Assembly: GCA_964575845.1 (NCBI GenBank)
Contig: CAZNSX010000006.1
Coordinates: 124,001-188,000 of the forward strand
Origin: CAZNSX01 sp964575845
GTDB lineage: Bacteria > UBA8248 > CAZNSX01
Reading direction: 5' to 3'
Length of the DNA: 64,000 bases
Below, piece by piece: positions 7,777 through 15,631 of the stretch. The notes beneath the pieces are model-generated. The model had not been told where the DNA came from. It searched no databases and was given only the letters and a program-made list of their open reading frames with translations. The translations under genes were made by a program, and so were the position numbers. Position 1 is the first letter of the stretch. Each line of letters begins with the position of its first letter.

Positions 7777-7787
7777 TCCTTTTCCCT

Positions 7788-7994
7788 CTATTCTTCAAAT
7801 TTGATAGTTTTCATTGATTTCGCGTCAAGAATTTCATGCGTGCCAGTGCAGCATCTTTCTTGAGAATTATCATTCAGCAGCCTCATCCCGAAAAAGAGGA
7901 CGAAGAGAAGATAAAGAAAAAGAAAACTGACCAGCACGACTAAATTATCTCTTATCAATGTGCCGAGCACAGTGCCTGCGGGAAGGAGCATCAA
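7788..7994 (-). CDS. Small membrane protein with Cys-Cys pair, in the mer operon
   Basis: A 68-residue protein between the CsoR-type repressor and merA genes. It begins MMLLPAGTVLGTLIRDN, then has one long hydrophobic segment (LVVLVSFLFLYLLFVLFF), and then a polar tail with a vicinal cysteine pair (QERCCTGTHEILD). It ends 11 bp before merA. I do not recognise a named family. MerE is similar in size but has two membrane helices and its Cys pair inside the first. Position and the Cys pair suggest a mercury-handling accessory protein; that is inference. The AAGGA just upstream of the ATG pair supports this start. Confidence 0.65.
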   Translation of the reverse strand: MMLLPAGTVLGTLIRDNLVVLVSFLFLYLLFVLFFGMRLLNDNSQERCCTGTHEILDAKSMKTIKFEE

Positions 7995-8068
7995 TTCCTT
8001 TACGAAGGGCTGGCTTCAGGGTCTCTAAAGTCCCATCAACCTCAGAGCGGGGGGCTCAGTCTATGGAG

Positions 8069-8392
8069 TCAAGACTGTTTCAGAACTGTGGCCAAGGCTT
8101 TTGCGATCTTTTCATATACATCATCGACGCTTCCATCTGATGCCATGCAACTGTTGGCGCAGTCGATCAGGTGATTTTCGAGGATTTTGACCGCTACTTT
8201 GGTGACAGCCCCTTTCACGGCAGCTACCTGAACCAGAAGGTCGTCCGCACATTCCCCTTGCTCGACCATCTTCTTGAGGGCACGGACCTGTCCCTCTATC
8301 CGGTTGAGACGATTCAGCAGAGCTTTTCTTGCGCCGGCGGATAGATAGGCGCCCTTCCCGAAAATGAGCTTCCTTTTCTTTTCCATATTCAC
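8069..8392 (-). CDS. CsoR/FrmR-family metal-sensing repressor
   Basis: A 107-residue all-helical repressor of the CsoR/RcnR/FrmR family (DUF156). The core LLNRLNRIEGQVRALKKMVE is diagnostic. The metal-site triad is Cys48 (GECADDLL), His74 and Cys78 (ENHLIDCA), which is the Cu(I)-type C-H-C set; an extra Cys82 follows. It heads the mer operon, where MerR or ArsR is the usual regulator. A perfect dyad of the CsoR operator type lies 8 bp upstream of its start, so it probably represses its own operon. The inducer could be Hg(II), Cu(I) or a persulfide; context favours mercury. Confidence 0.87.
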   Translation of the reverse strand: MNMEKKRKLIFGKGAYLSAGARKALLNRLNRIEGQVRALKKMVEQGECADDLLVQVAAVKGAVTKVAVKILENHLIDCANSCMASDGSVDDVYEKIAKALATVLKQS

Positions 8393-8399
8393 CTCCAGG

Positions 8400-8450
8400 C
8401 TATACCCCCATGGGTATAGCCAATTTATACCCCGCCGGGTTTCCTGTCAA
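8400..8450 (-). promoter_or_regulatory. mer operon promoter with two CsoR-type operators
   Basis: Read on the minus strand: TTGACA at 8450-8445, then after a 17-base spacer TAAATT at 8427-8422 (TATAAA at 8429-8424 is the alternative with a 15-base spacer). One operator-like sequence, ACCCGGCGGGGTATA, fills the spacer. A second, a perfect 8-bp dyad CTATACCC/GGGTATAG around four bases (8400-8419), follows the -10. C/G-tract dyads flanked by TATA are typical CsoR/RcnR sites. The placement would block RNA polymerase. Promoter and repressor role are inferred from sequence. Confidence 0.7.
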
Positions 8451-8532
8451 GCAAGAACCAAAGGGAGAAATGCTGCTCTCCCGACCTAACCTAAGGACTC
8501 CCGGCGAGGGGAGGAGGCTTTGGTTATTTTGG

Positions 8533-8561
8533 TTGACATTAAAATTTATCGAACTTATATT
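8533..8561 (+). promoter_or_regulatory. Sigma70-type promoter for the TAXI-TRAP genes
   Basis: TTGACA at 8533-8538 and TATATT at 8556-8561 are separated by 17 bases in an AT-rich pocket. The expected start would leave an untranslated leader of about 180 bases before the binding-protein gene at 8749. This is the best match to the consensus that I see in the window. Confidence 0.65.
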
Positions 8562-8748
8562 TTGTTATGCAGTGGCGAGGGCACAAGAGGCCTTTTCTCA
8601 GTTTATCAACCAAAGCAGGTTCTGGCTTCTCATCAGCGGCGGGAGTGTAGCCTTTCAGGAAAGTTCCTCGCGGGAGGGCCTTTGGCCGGGGCCTCCGCGG
8701 GGCATCCTTCATCAATAATATCAATAAAGTAATAGAGGAGGAGAGGAG

Positions 8749-9768
8749 ATGCGAAGGGCGCTCAAGGTAACCGCACTGGTGGTAATTTTGGCTGTCGCCC
8801 TCTTTTTCTTTCAGGGCTCGGCGGCGGCGGCGCAGAAGTTAACCTCCCTCATTATTGCCACGGCCACGACCGGCGGCACTTACTATCCTGTGGGCGTGGC
8901 AATGGCAACCCTCTGGACAACCAAGCTCAGAAGGGAGGGAATCCGGGTCTCCCCGATGTCAACTGCGGGCTCCGGGGAGAATATCCCCATGCTTAAGGGG
9001 GAGGAGGTGGAACTCGCCATATTGCAGGGCCTCTTCGGCGCGATGGCCTTCCGTGGTATTGGAATCTACGAGGGAAAGCCTTATACGGACCTCAGAACCA
9101 TCGCCATGCTCTGGCCCAACACCGAGCACTTCGTGCTGGTCAAGGATAAGGTCAAGACGGGGACGGTGGCGGACATAGAGGGTGTCCGCTTTTCCATAGG
9201 CAGGGCCGGAAGCGGCACCGAGCGCTCGGGCCTCTTCATAATGAAGGGGATAGGTCTCACGGTTAAGGATGTGAAGCCCGAGTATCTGGGCTACTTCGAG
9301 TCCGCGAGCGCCATGAAGGACGGGAAGATTGAGGGAGCGAACCTGGTGGCCGGTGAGCCCGTGGCCGCGGTGACCGACCTTTTCTCGGCCCCTGGTATGG
9401 AGGTTGCGATCCTGGAATTCACGGATGAGCAGATAAAGAGTATTGTTGAAAAAACTCCCTATCCGGGGTTCCGATACATAATTCCGGCCAACACCTACAG
9501 AGGACAGACCGAGCCCGTCAGGACCATGGCACAGCCAAACTTTCTGGGCGTGAGGGCCGATGTGGATGAGGAGGTGGTTTATCTCTTGACGAAAACGATC
9601 TTCGAGAACCTGGACTACTTGGTGAAAGCCCATAAAGCCACCCGTTTTATCAAGATGGAAACGGCGCTGAGCGGTCTTCCGGGGCCGCTCCATCCCGGGG
9701 CTCTGAGATACTACAGAGAGAGAGGCCACGAGATACCCAAGCACCTGATTCCGCCCGAGGCGAAATAA
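8749..9768 (+). CDS. TAXI-family TRAP transporter solute-binding protein
   Basis: A 339-residue periplasmic protein with a clean signal peptide (residues 1-28, ending SAAAA). The mature start LTSLIIATATTGGTYYPVG is the TAXI signature, and a second family motif, GSGTERSG, follows near residue 155. TAXI proteins deliver carboxylates such as glutamate or 2-oxoglutarate to a fused TRAP permease. The permease gene follows after 51 bp, and a good promoter lies upstream. The start has a strong site (GAGGAGAGGAG). Ligand unknown. Confidence 0.9.
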   Translation: MRRALKVTALVVILAVALFFFQGSAAAAQKLTSLIIATATTGGTYYPVGVAMATLWTTKLRREGIRVSPMSTAGSGENIPMLKGEEVELAILQGLFGAMAFRGIGIYEGKPYTDLRTIAMLWPNTEHFVLVKDKVKTGTVADIEGVRFSIGRAGSGTERSGLFIMKGIGLTVKDVKPEYLGYFESASAMKDGKIEGANLVAGEPVAAVTDLFSAPGMEVAILEFTDEQIKSIVEKTPYPGFRYIIPANTYRGQTEPVRTMAQPNFLGVRADVDEEVVYLLTKTIFENLDYLVKAHKATRFIKMETALSGLPGPLHPGALRYYRERGHEIPKHLIPPEAK

Positions 9769-9819
9769 GCTCGGAAGGGGCCAACCCCAGGGGAAAAAGA
9801 GATTAGAATCTCCCCGGAT

Positions 9820-11814
9820 TTGCCTTCTCCGAGGGGAGAGAGAAGTGCGGTTCGGGGAGATTTTTTAGCTTCCCGGGGGAGGAAAACCGGCTTGGGAGTG
9901 GGAAAGAACCCTGAGAAAGCTGCGGGAGATGCTGTAGCCGCGGAATCGGCGGAAGGGGAAGCCATAGCCACCACCAGGAAACTCTCCGGGTGGCAGGAGA
10001 GGCTTGTCTACCTAATCGCCATCGCCATGTCCCTCTTTCACCTCTGGGTAAACAGCATCGGTGTCATGCCGGGGATCCACCGGAATGCCATTCACCTTGG
10101 CTTTATCCTCACCCTCATCTTTCTCCTCTATCCAGCTGGACGCAGCCAGCAGCGGGGGAGGTTTACCCCCCTGGACCTCGCCCTGGCCGTCCTCGCCTTC
10201 TCGGTTGGTCTCTACATCTTCCTCTTCGAGGAGGAGCTCCATCTGGTGAGGGCCAATATACCCATACTCAGGGATTACCTCTTTGCTGTCCTGGCTCTCG
10301 TTCTTCTGCTTGAGGGCACCCGTCGCTCGAGCGGTTGGTTCATGCCTTTACTTGGCATCGTTTTTATTCTCTACGCGACCTATCTCGGCCAATATGTTCC
10401 GGGGACCTTCTACTACAGGGGGGTCACCGGCACGAGGCTTCTCTACCGGATGTATTTCACCGACGAAGCCATCTTCGGCATAGTCACCCGCGTTTCCTCC
10501 ACCTTTGTCTTCCTTTTCATCCTTTTCGGTGCCTTTCTCATGAAATCAGGCGCCGGGGATTTCATAATCAACCTGGCCAGGGCCCTGACGGGAAGGGCCG
10601 TGGGGGGTCCGGCCAAGGTGGCGGTTATGGCCAGTGCGCTCATGGGCTCGGTTTCGGGAAGCGCGGTTGCGAACACCGTGGCCACGGGCTCATTCACGAT
10701 CCCTTTGATGAAAAGAACGGGCTATAGGCCCCACGTGGCTGGAGCGGTAGAGGCCGCCGCCTCAACGGGAGGCCAGCTCATGCCCCCCGTGATGGGCGCC
10801 GGTGCCTTCATCATGTCCCAGTGGACCGGGATCTCCTATCTTGAGATCATAGCCGTCGCCGCCATTCCCGCGGTCATGTACTTCATCTCCGTGGGCTTTT
10901 TCGTCCATATAGAGGCCCTCCGGATGGGAATCAGACCGGAGAGGGGGGAGGATATCCCGGAGGTGAGGAAAATCCTTAAGGGCGGCGTTCAGTTTTTGGT
11001 GCCCGTCGGCCTTCTCATGTTTCTCCTCATAAGGGGCTTCACTCCCACCTATGCCGCCTGCTGGGCCATCCTGGCGGTCGTGGTGACGAGCTGGGTCAGA
11101 AAAGAGACACGGATGGGCCTAAAGGATATATTGGACGCTCTGGCCTTGGGGGCTCGAAACTCGCTTTCCACCTGTGCAATGCTCATCGCGGCGGGCATCG
11201 TCGTGGGTGTTACCGCCATAACGGGAGTGGCCATAACCTTCTCGGGGATGATCCTGGACCTCTCTCAGGGGATACTCCTTCTGGCCATAGCCCTCATAGC
11301 CTTCGCCTCACTCATCCTGGGCATGGGGCTTCCGGTTACAGCTTCCTACATAATGCTGGCCGTGCTGGCCGGGCCCGCTCTGGTGGACCTGGGGCTGCCT
11401 ATCATAGCGGCTCACATGATCATTTTCTGGTATAGCCAGGATGCCAATATTACCCCGCCCATATGCTTGGCCGCCTATTCGGCATCTGGGATAGCTGGCT
11501 CCTCACCCATGAGGACGGGGCTATCCGCATGGAAGCTGGCCAAGGGGCTCTACATAATCCCCCTTCTCTTCGCCTACACCCCCATCTTGTTCACGGGTTC
11601 CATAGCAGAGGTTCTGACTACGGCCGTCGCTGGTATTGCTGGCCTCTTTTGCTTCACAGGGCTCACCGAAGGTTATCTCTTTCGGAAAACAGGCGTAGCA
11701 GAACGAATCCTGCTTGGGGCCGCAGCTCTTGCCCTCTTCTGGCCCAGTAATTCTCTGAGAGCCCTGGGAGGAATCTCGCTGGTAATTATCTTTATCCTGC
11801 AGAAAAGGCGCTAA
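9820..11814 (+). CDS. TRAP transporter fused permease (DctQM type, TAXI-associated)
   Basis: A protein of about 664 residues, almost entirely hydrophobic after residue 60. It joins the small (DctQ-like) and large (DctM-like) subunits, as usual for TAXI systems. Family stretches include MGSVSGSAVANTVATG, the Met-Pro-Pro motif in GGQLMPPVMGAGAFIM, and LGMGLPVTASYIMLA. It imports an unknown organic acid using a sodium or proton gradient together with the binding protein encoded just upstream. The TTG start at 9820 gives a polar 55-residue N-terminus without a clear ribosome site, so the true start may be further in. Confidence 0.88.
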   Translation: MPSPRGERSAVRGDFLASRGRKTGLGVGKNPEKAAGDAVAAESAEGEAIATTRKLSGWQERLVYLIAIAMSLFHLWVNSIGVMPGIHRNAIHLGFILTLIFLLYPAGRSQQRGRFTPLDLALAVLAFSVGLYIFLFEEELHLVRANIPILRDYLFAVLALVLLLEGTRRSSGWFMPLLGIVFILYATYLGQYVPGTFYYRGVTGTRLLYRMYFTDEAIFGIVTRVSSTFVFLFILFGAFLMKSGAGDFIINLARALTGRAVGGPAKVAVMASALMGSVSGSAVANTVATGSFTIPLMKRTGYRPHVAGAVEAAASTGGQLMPPVMGAGAFIMSQWTGISYLEIIAVAAIPAVMYFISVGFFVHIEALRMGIRPERGEDIPEVRKILKGGVQFLVPVGLLMFLLIRGFTPTYAACWAILAVVVTSWVRKETRMGLKDILDALALGARNSLSTCAMLIAAGIVVGVTAITGVAITFSGMILDLSQGILLLAIALIAFASLILGMGLPVTASYIMLAVLAGPALVDLGLPIIAAHMIIFWYSQDANITPPICLAAYSASGIAGSSPMRTGLSAWKLAKGLYIIPLLFAYTPILFTGSIAEVLTTAVAGIAGLFCFTGLTEGYLFRKTGVAERILLGAAALALFWPSNSLRALGGISLVIIFILQKRR

Positions 11815-12050
11815 TGCTGTTTCAGAGAAAGCAGGCTCAAAATTTAGCCATAACCATCCCTTTATGAGGTCCATTCTCAGATAATATCGAGGCGGGAAGG
11901 GTGGGGCCTCCTCGGGTCTTACCCCGGCCAGGGACTCAGAGCAGGAGGGAAGATTCACAGGGGGTCCCCACTTGATTCCTGACGGCATATCTGCTATATT
12001 CTTCTCGCTCTGTAAAAGCTACTGCATCTCTTGTAGCATCTTTTCTCTTG

Positions 12051-12084
12051 GGGCCGCAGCAGTTTCTTACGAGCGCTGCGGCCC
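12051..12084 (+). terminator. 10-bp GC hairpin followed by a T-rich stretch, upstream of the cold-shock gene
   Basis: GGGCCGCAGC (12051-12060) pairs perfectly with GCTGCGGCCC (12075-12084), followed by TTTCTTTC. It could be an intrinsic terminator for the TRAP operon that ends at 11814, or a structured leader of the cold-shock mRNA whose ATG is 22 bases further on. Cold-shock leaders are often structured; I cannot decide between the two. Confidence 0.5.
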
Positions 12085-12105
12085 TTTCTTTCGGAGGAAT
12101 GGACC

Positions 12106-12315
12106 ATGAGGGGAGTCGTAAAGAGGGTGATTCGGGAGAGGGGCTTCGGCTTTCTCCGAGCCGATGACGGACGGGAGATCTTCTTCCACAGGTCAGCCCT
12201 GACCGGAGGGAGCTTCGAATCTCTGTCAGAAGGCACTGCAGTGGAATTCGAGGTAGAGAAGGGTGGCAGGGGCCCGAGGGCGGTGAACCTCCGCGTGGTG
12301 GAGGAGGGAGGCTAG
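12106..12315 (+). CDS. Cold-shock domain protein (CspA family)
   Basis: A 69-residue OB-fold nucleic-acid-binding protein. Both RNA-binding motifs are present: RNP1 as GFGFLRADDG and RNP2 as IFFHRSAL. Cold-shock proteins bind single-stranded RNA and act as RNA chaperones or antiterminators. A GGAGG site precedes the ATG. The gene stands alone between the TRAP permease gene and a gap of 350 bp. The first motif diverges from the classical KGFGFI, but spacing and length fit. Confidence 0.87.
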   Translation: MRGVVKRVIRERGFGFLRADDGREIFFHRSALTGGSFESLSEGTAVEFEVEKGGRGPRAVNLRVVEEGG

Positions 12316-12667
12316 CCACTTTAAAGGGGCCCCTCCTCATGCTTTGGCCAAAGGGTGAACCTCATTCGGGAGCTCCTCTCTTAGTTTAGGGTCGCTTTCG
12401 CTCAAGGTTCTCTTTCCACTTTTTGGCCCTGCGGGCATACCCATTTGGCCCCATGGCTCTGGGGTTCTTCTCATCCATTCGGGCTTTCGCGAGCCCACGG
12501 CCCATTGATGTGGAGGGTCGCCTTCCCGATCCGGTGCCGCAACCGGATGCCAAGGGTAGGGTAGGGAGAACCGGATCCAGCCCCTCAAGGTCAATGCAAA
12601 GGTGCCAATGGCCCAGGCCATGTGCAATGTAGGCCAAGAGGCGAATCTTTAAGGAGATGGGGTCGGG
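12316..12667. other. Intergenic region, no gene recognised
   Basis: 352 bases between the cold-shock gene and the next plus-strand gene. Short frames on either strand translate to Pro/Arg-rich sequences without family resemblance. A small AGGGGCCCCT palindrome follows the cold-shock stop codon. Nothing else stands out. Confidence 0.4.
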
Positions 12668-13153
12668 ATGAAAGAGGAGCGAGACTTCAGGAAAGACTGG
12701 AGGATTATGAATGAGCTCCTCAGAGACTTTTATTTCACCTGGCTAGAGGTCGTGGCCCCTAAGCTTGAGGCTGCGGGAGTACCGCTCGAGGAGGCGATGG
12801 CCGAATTCTGGAAGAAAGTCGGGGAGGAAGGGGCGGAGCTCTATAAGAAGCACCTTCCCCCTGAGGGAGACCTCCTTTCAATGGCCCTGGCCATCAAGAG
12901 GTCAAGCGAGATCATGGGAGAGGAGGTGGAGATAGAGGAGGGTGAGGATGGGTCTCTCATCCTGAGGCATACGGGATGCCCCTGGCTGGAGAGAAGCCGC
13001 AGGCGGGGCTTTGAGCACCTCTGCAAGCTCGGGTGTGACGCCTGGTTTGAGGCGGTCGTTAAGGGGGTGAGCCCTGAACTCAGGGTCGAGACCAGGGAGG
13101 CCATGCCCGAGGGCGGGACCTGCTGTGAGAGGAAAATCTGGCGCGAAGCCTGA
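12668..13153 (+). CDS. Cys-containing small protein resembling L-2-amino-thiazoline-4-carboxylate hydrolase-type proteins
   Basis: A 161-residue soluble protein. The N-terminal half is helical and acidic/basic (DWRIMNELLRDFYFTWLEVV). The C-terminal half carries a conserved-looking Cys pattern: HTGCPWLERSRRRGFEHLC, then LGCDAWFEAVVKG and GGTCCERKIW. This arrangement recalls the ATC-hydrolase/DUF6125-like group found in anaerobe catabolic loci, but I cannot assign it firmly. A GGAGATGG-type site lies upstream. It ends 13 bp before the convergent MmgE/PrpD gene. Confidence 0.6.
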   Translation: MKEERDFRKDWRIMNELLRDFYFTWLEVVAPKLEAAGVPLEEAMAEFWKKVGEEGAELYKKHLPPEGDLLSMALAIKRSSEIMGEEVEIEEGEDGSLILRHTGCPWLERSRRRGFEHLCKLGCDAWFEAVVKGVSPELRVETREAMPEGGTCCERKIWREA

Positions 13154-13165
13154 GGGCTTTGTCGC

Positions 13166-14536
13166 TCAGGCCCTGAGAAGCGAGACGAGCTCCCTTACAT
13201 CCCCCTCCTTCTCAAGCCGCTTCACTTTTTTGATAAACGCCCTTCTCTTTCTTTCATCGAGCCCGACCCTTGATAGCTCGTGGAACTTTTCCTCTATCTC
13301 TTCCCAGGAGAGAGGGCTCTCGGGCTCTCCCTTGGGGATGAGGCTTTCCCGCTGAAACTCCTTTCCCCTCGCCCTTATTTTCACCCGCGCTCCCATATGC
13401 TCAGGATAGTGCTTCTCCACTTCGGGATCCTCGGCCACCTCTATCCTGTCCATGAGGCTTAAGAGAGAGTGCTCTCTGAGCATTCTATAGTCTTCCCAGC
13501 CAAAGGCTCCCTTTGAGGCGGCCACGGCCCCAACAAAGTGCATGCTGAACTGGCCATCGACCACATTCTCAGGCCTTCTCTTCCGCTCAGGCGGATGCCC
13601 GACCCAGTCGATTCCCTTGCGGGGAAGCCCGATGGTGATGGATTCGAGTTCCCCAGCCCCGACCTTCTCCCCCTTGACGATATCGATTATGCAGTCGAGT
13701 GCCGCATGAGTGAAGCGGCACGAAGGGTAAGGCTTTAGGGCTGTGTTCAGGATTTCAAAGTCCTCGCCCAGGCCCTCTGTGATTTTTTCAGGGAGAGGGG
13801 AAGGAGAATAGGCACAAAGAAGGCCATAGGTTCCCTCAAGGGCCCTCCTTGCCCCCAGCACACCTTTCGCCGCGAGCCTCAGGCTCAAGATGGCATTGTG
13901 GGCTGCGAGGCCCGGATGAAGGCGTTTATTCCAGGCCCCGCTCTCAAGGAACTGAAGGGAGCCCGCCGCCTGGCTCCCGTTGAGGCCGAAGGCATTATCG
14001 AGAAGCTCCTCTCCCAGGCCCATCACTCTCGCACCGGCGGCAGTGGCGCCGAAGAGGCCCGCTGTCGCGGTGGGGTGGAAGCCCTTATCATAGTGCGCCT
14101 TGGGGTTAAGTGCCTTGCCCACCCGGCAGGCCACATCGTAGCCGGCCACTATGGCGGCTATGAGGTCAGGGCCGCCGGCTCCCGTTTCCTCCGCAAGAGC
14201 CAGGGCCGCAGGGATAACAGGGGCTCCCGGGTGGAGGGAGCCCGCGCGGTGGGTGTCATCGAAGTCGAGGCTATGGGCATAAGTGCCGTTAAGGAGGGCG
14301 GCATAATGAGGGAGGTAGGTCTCGGGGTGGCCCACCGCTGTGGAGGGGCCGCCACCGGGTGAGAGTTCCTTAACGGCCTCCCTCAGGGGTGCGCTTGAGT
14401 CGGCCTCGAAGCTTGCCCTGATGGCAACCCCCATGAGGTCAAGGAAGCACTGCTTTGCCATCTCGATGGCTGATTCAGGAAGATCCTCATAGGAAAGCCT
14501 TACGGCGTGGCGGGCAAGAGCCCCTGTCAGGTCCAT
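13166..14536 (-). CDS. MmgE/PrpD family protein
   Basis: A 456-residue protein of the MmgE/PrpD family, which includes 2-methylcitrate dehydratase and cis-aconitate decarboxylase. Family regions visible: GTYAHSLDFDDTHRAGSLHP (active-site loop), AAIVAGYDVACRVG, and KPYPSCRFTHAALDC. Length is standard. In anaerobes these proteins often act on odd-chain or aromatic catabolic intermediates, so the exact substrate is open. A PrpF-like gene lies about 1.1 kb upstream on the same strand with a methyltransferase gene between them; pairing of PrpD-like and PrpF-like proteins is common and suggests a tricarboxylate-type substrate. Confidence 0.85.
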   Translation of the reverse strand: MDLTGALARHAVRLSYEDLPESAIEMAKQCFLDLMGVAIRASFEADSSAPLREAVKELSPGGGPSTAVGHPETYLPHYAALLNGTYAHSLDFDDTHRAGSLHPGAPVIPAALALAEETGAGGPDLIAAIVAGYDVACRVGKALNPKAHYDKGFHPTATAGLFGATAAGARVMGLGEELLDNAFGLNGSQAAGSLQFLESGAWNKRLHPGLAAHNAILSLRLAAKGVLGARRALEGTYGLLCAYSPSPLPEKITEGLGEDFEILNTALKPYPSCRFTHAALDCIIDIVKGEKVGAGELESITIGLPRKGIDWVGHPPERKRRPENVVDGQFSMHFVGAVAASKGAFGWEDYRMLREHSLLSLMDRIEVAEDPEVEKHYPEHMGARVKIRARGKEFQRESLIPKGEPESPLSWEEIEEKFHELSRVGLDERKRRAFIKKVKRLEKEGDVRELVSLLRA

Positions 14537-14627
14537 AAGCCCTCCCTTTCCTCAGACGGAGCTATTCTCGAATAGAAAATCTTACAACCCAGAAACAAGC
14601 TTTTCCAGACCTAAGAAGACCACATCG

Positions 14628-15584
14628 TTAATTCTGGCCAGAACCAATCTCTTCTTCATTTGATAACGGAAAAGAAAGCTGCCGCTGATAATCTTTTATT
14701 CTTCGCTCAGCCAGTTTCACGTACTTTTCATTTATATCGTAACCCACATAATGCCTCCCTGCCTTGAGGGCCGCGATGCAAGCCTGGCCGCTGCCGCAGA
14801 AAGGGTCAAGAACAACCTCATCCTTAAATGTGTATAGCTGGATCAATCTATAGGGGAGCTCGACCGGAAAGGGCGCAGGATGACCCACCTTGCGGGCCGA
14901 TTCCGCCGGGAATGTCCATACACTCTTTGTAAAAGTCAAGAATTCATCCCTGGATATCGTGCTCACTCTACCCGGCAATTTCTTCCTATTGAAAGCTTCC
15001 TTGGAGAAGACGAGAATGTATTCGTGGATATCTCTCAGGATGGGATTTGCGGCCGATAGCCATGTTCCCCATGCGGTGGAGGGGCTTGCTGTAGAGACCT
15101 TATCCCATATTATTTCTCCCCTCATCAGATAGCCGACCTCTAGCATATCCTCGATGATATAGCTATGCAGGGGTATATATGGCTTTCTTCCCAAATTTGC
15201 CAGATTGATGCAAGCTCTTCCGCCAGTGACTAATTTTTTGAAGGTCTCCGCAAATACTCTCTTTAATAGTTCCCGATATTCGACTAGAGTCAGGTCTTGG
15301 TCATACTCTTTTGTAACATTGTAGGGAGGCGACGTTACCATTAAATGGATACTATAATCTGGAATATCATCCATCCTTTCGCTGGATTCGCAAAATAATA
15401 TGTCCACCGATTCAGGATTTATCTTATTCTCTATATACTTGGAAGGCCTCTTAACTTCTTGTCCTTCATAGAGCCTGCTGCTGTAGAATTTTGTTGAGTC
15501 GTGTCCTACGCGTCCCGGTACACCAAATGAGCTTGTCTCGGTTCCCTTCTTACCGCGCGAGGAATATGTTCTTTTCTTAGGCAA
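14628..15584 (-). CDS. Site-specific DNA methyltransferase (beta-class, m4C/m6A type), apparently orphan
   Basis: A 318-residue AdoMet-dependent methyltransferase. The catalytic motif IV, TSPPYN, lies at residues 84-89 and precedes motif I, DPFCGSG, near residue 265, which is the beta-class order. SPPY motifs occur in N4-cytosine as well as N6-adenine enzymes, so the modified base is uncertain. No restriction endonuclease gene lies next to it. Its base composition is clearly more AT-rich than the flanking PrpD and PrpF genes, suggesting transfer. It could be a solitary regulatory or defensive methyltransferase or the remainder of a lost restriction system. Confidence 0.87.
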   Translation of the reverse strand: MPKKRTYSSRGKKGTETSSFGVPGRVGHDSTKFYSSRLYEGQEVKRPSKYIENKINPESVDILFCESSERMDDIPDYSIHLMVTSPPYNVTKEYDQDLTLVEYRELLKRVFAETFKKLVTGGRACINLANLGRKPYIPLHSYIIEDMLEVGYLMRGEIIWDKVSTASPSTAWGTWLSAANPILRDIHEYILVFSKEAFNRKKLPGRVSTISRDEFLTFTKSVWTFPAESARKVGHPAPFPVELPYRLIQLYTFKDEVVLDPFCGSGQACIAALKAGRHYVGYDINEKYVKLAERRIKDYQRQLSFPLSNEEEIGSGQN

Positions 15585-15631
15585 ATCTTATTGATCCCTT
15601 GCCAGAAATAAACTTCGCGTTCCTTTCCTAA

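Noticed and set aside
8410..8732. Two plus-strand frames of 102 and 70 codons upstream of the TAXI gene
   Set aside because: They overlap the promoter and leader region and show no protein-like pattern.
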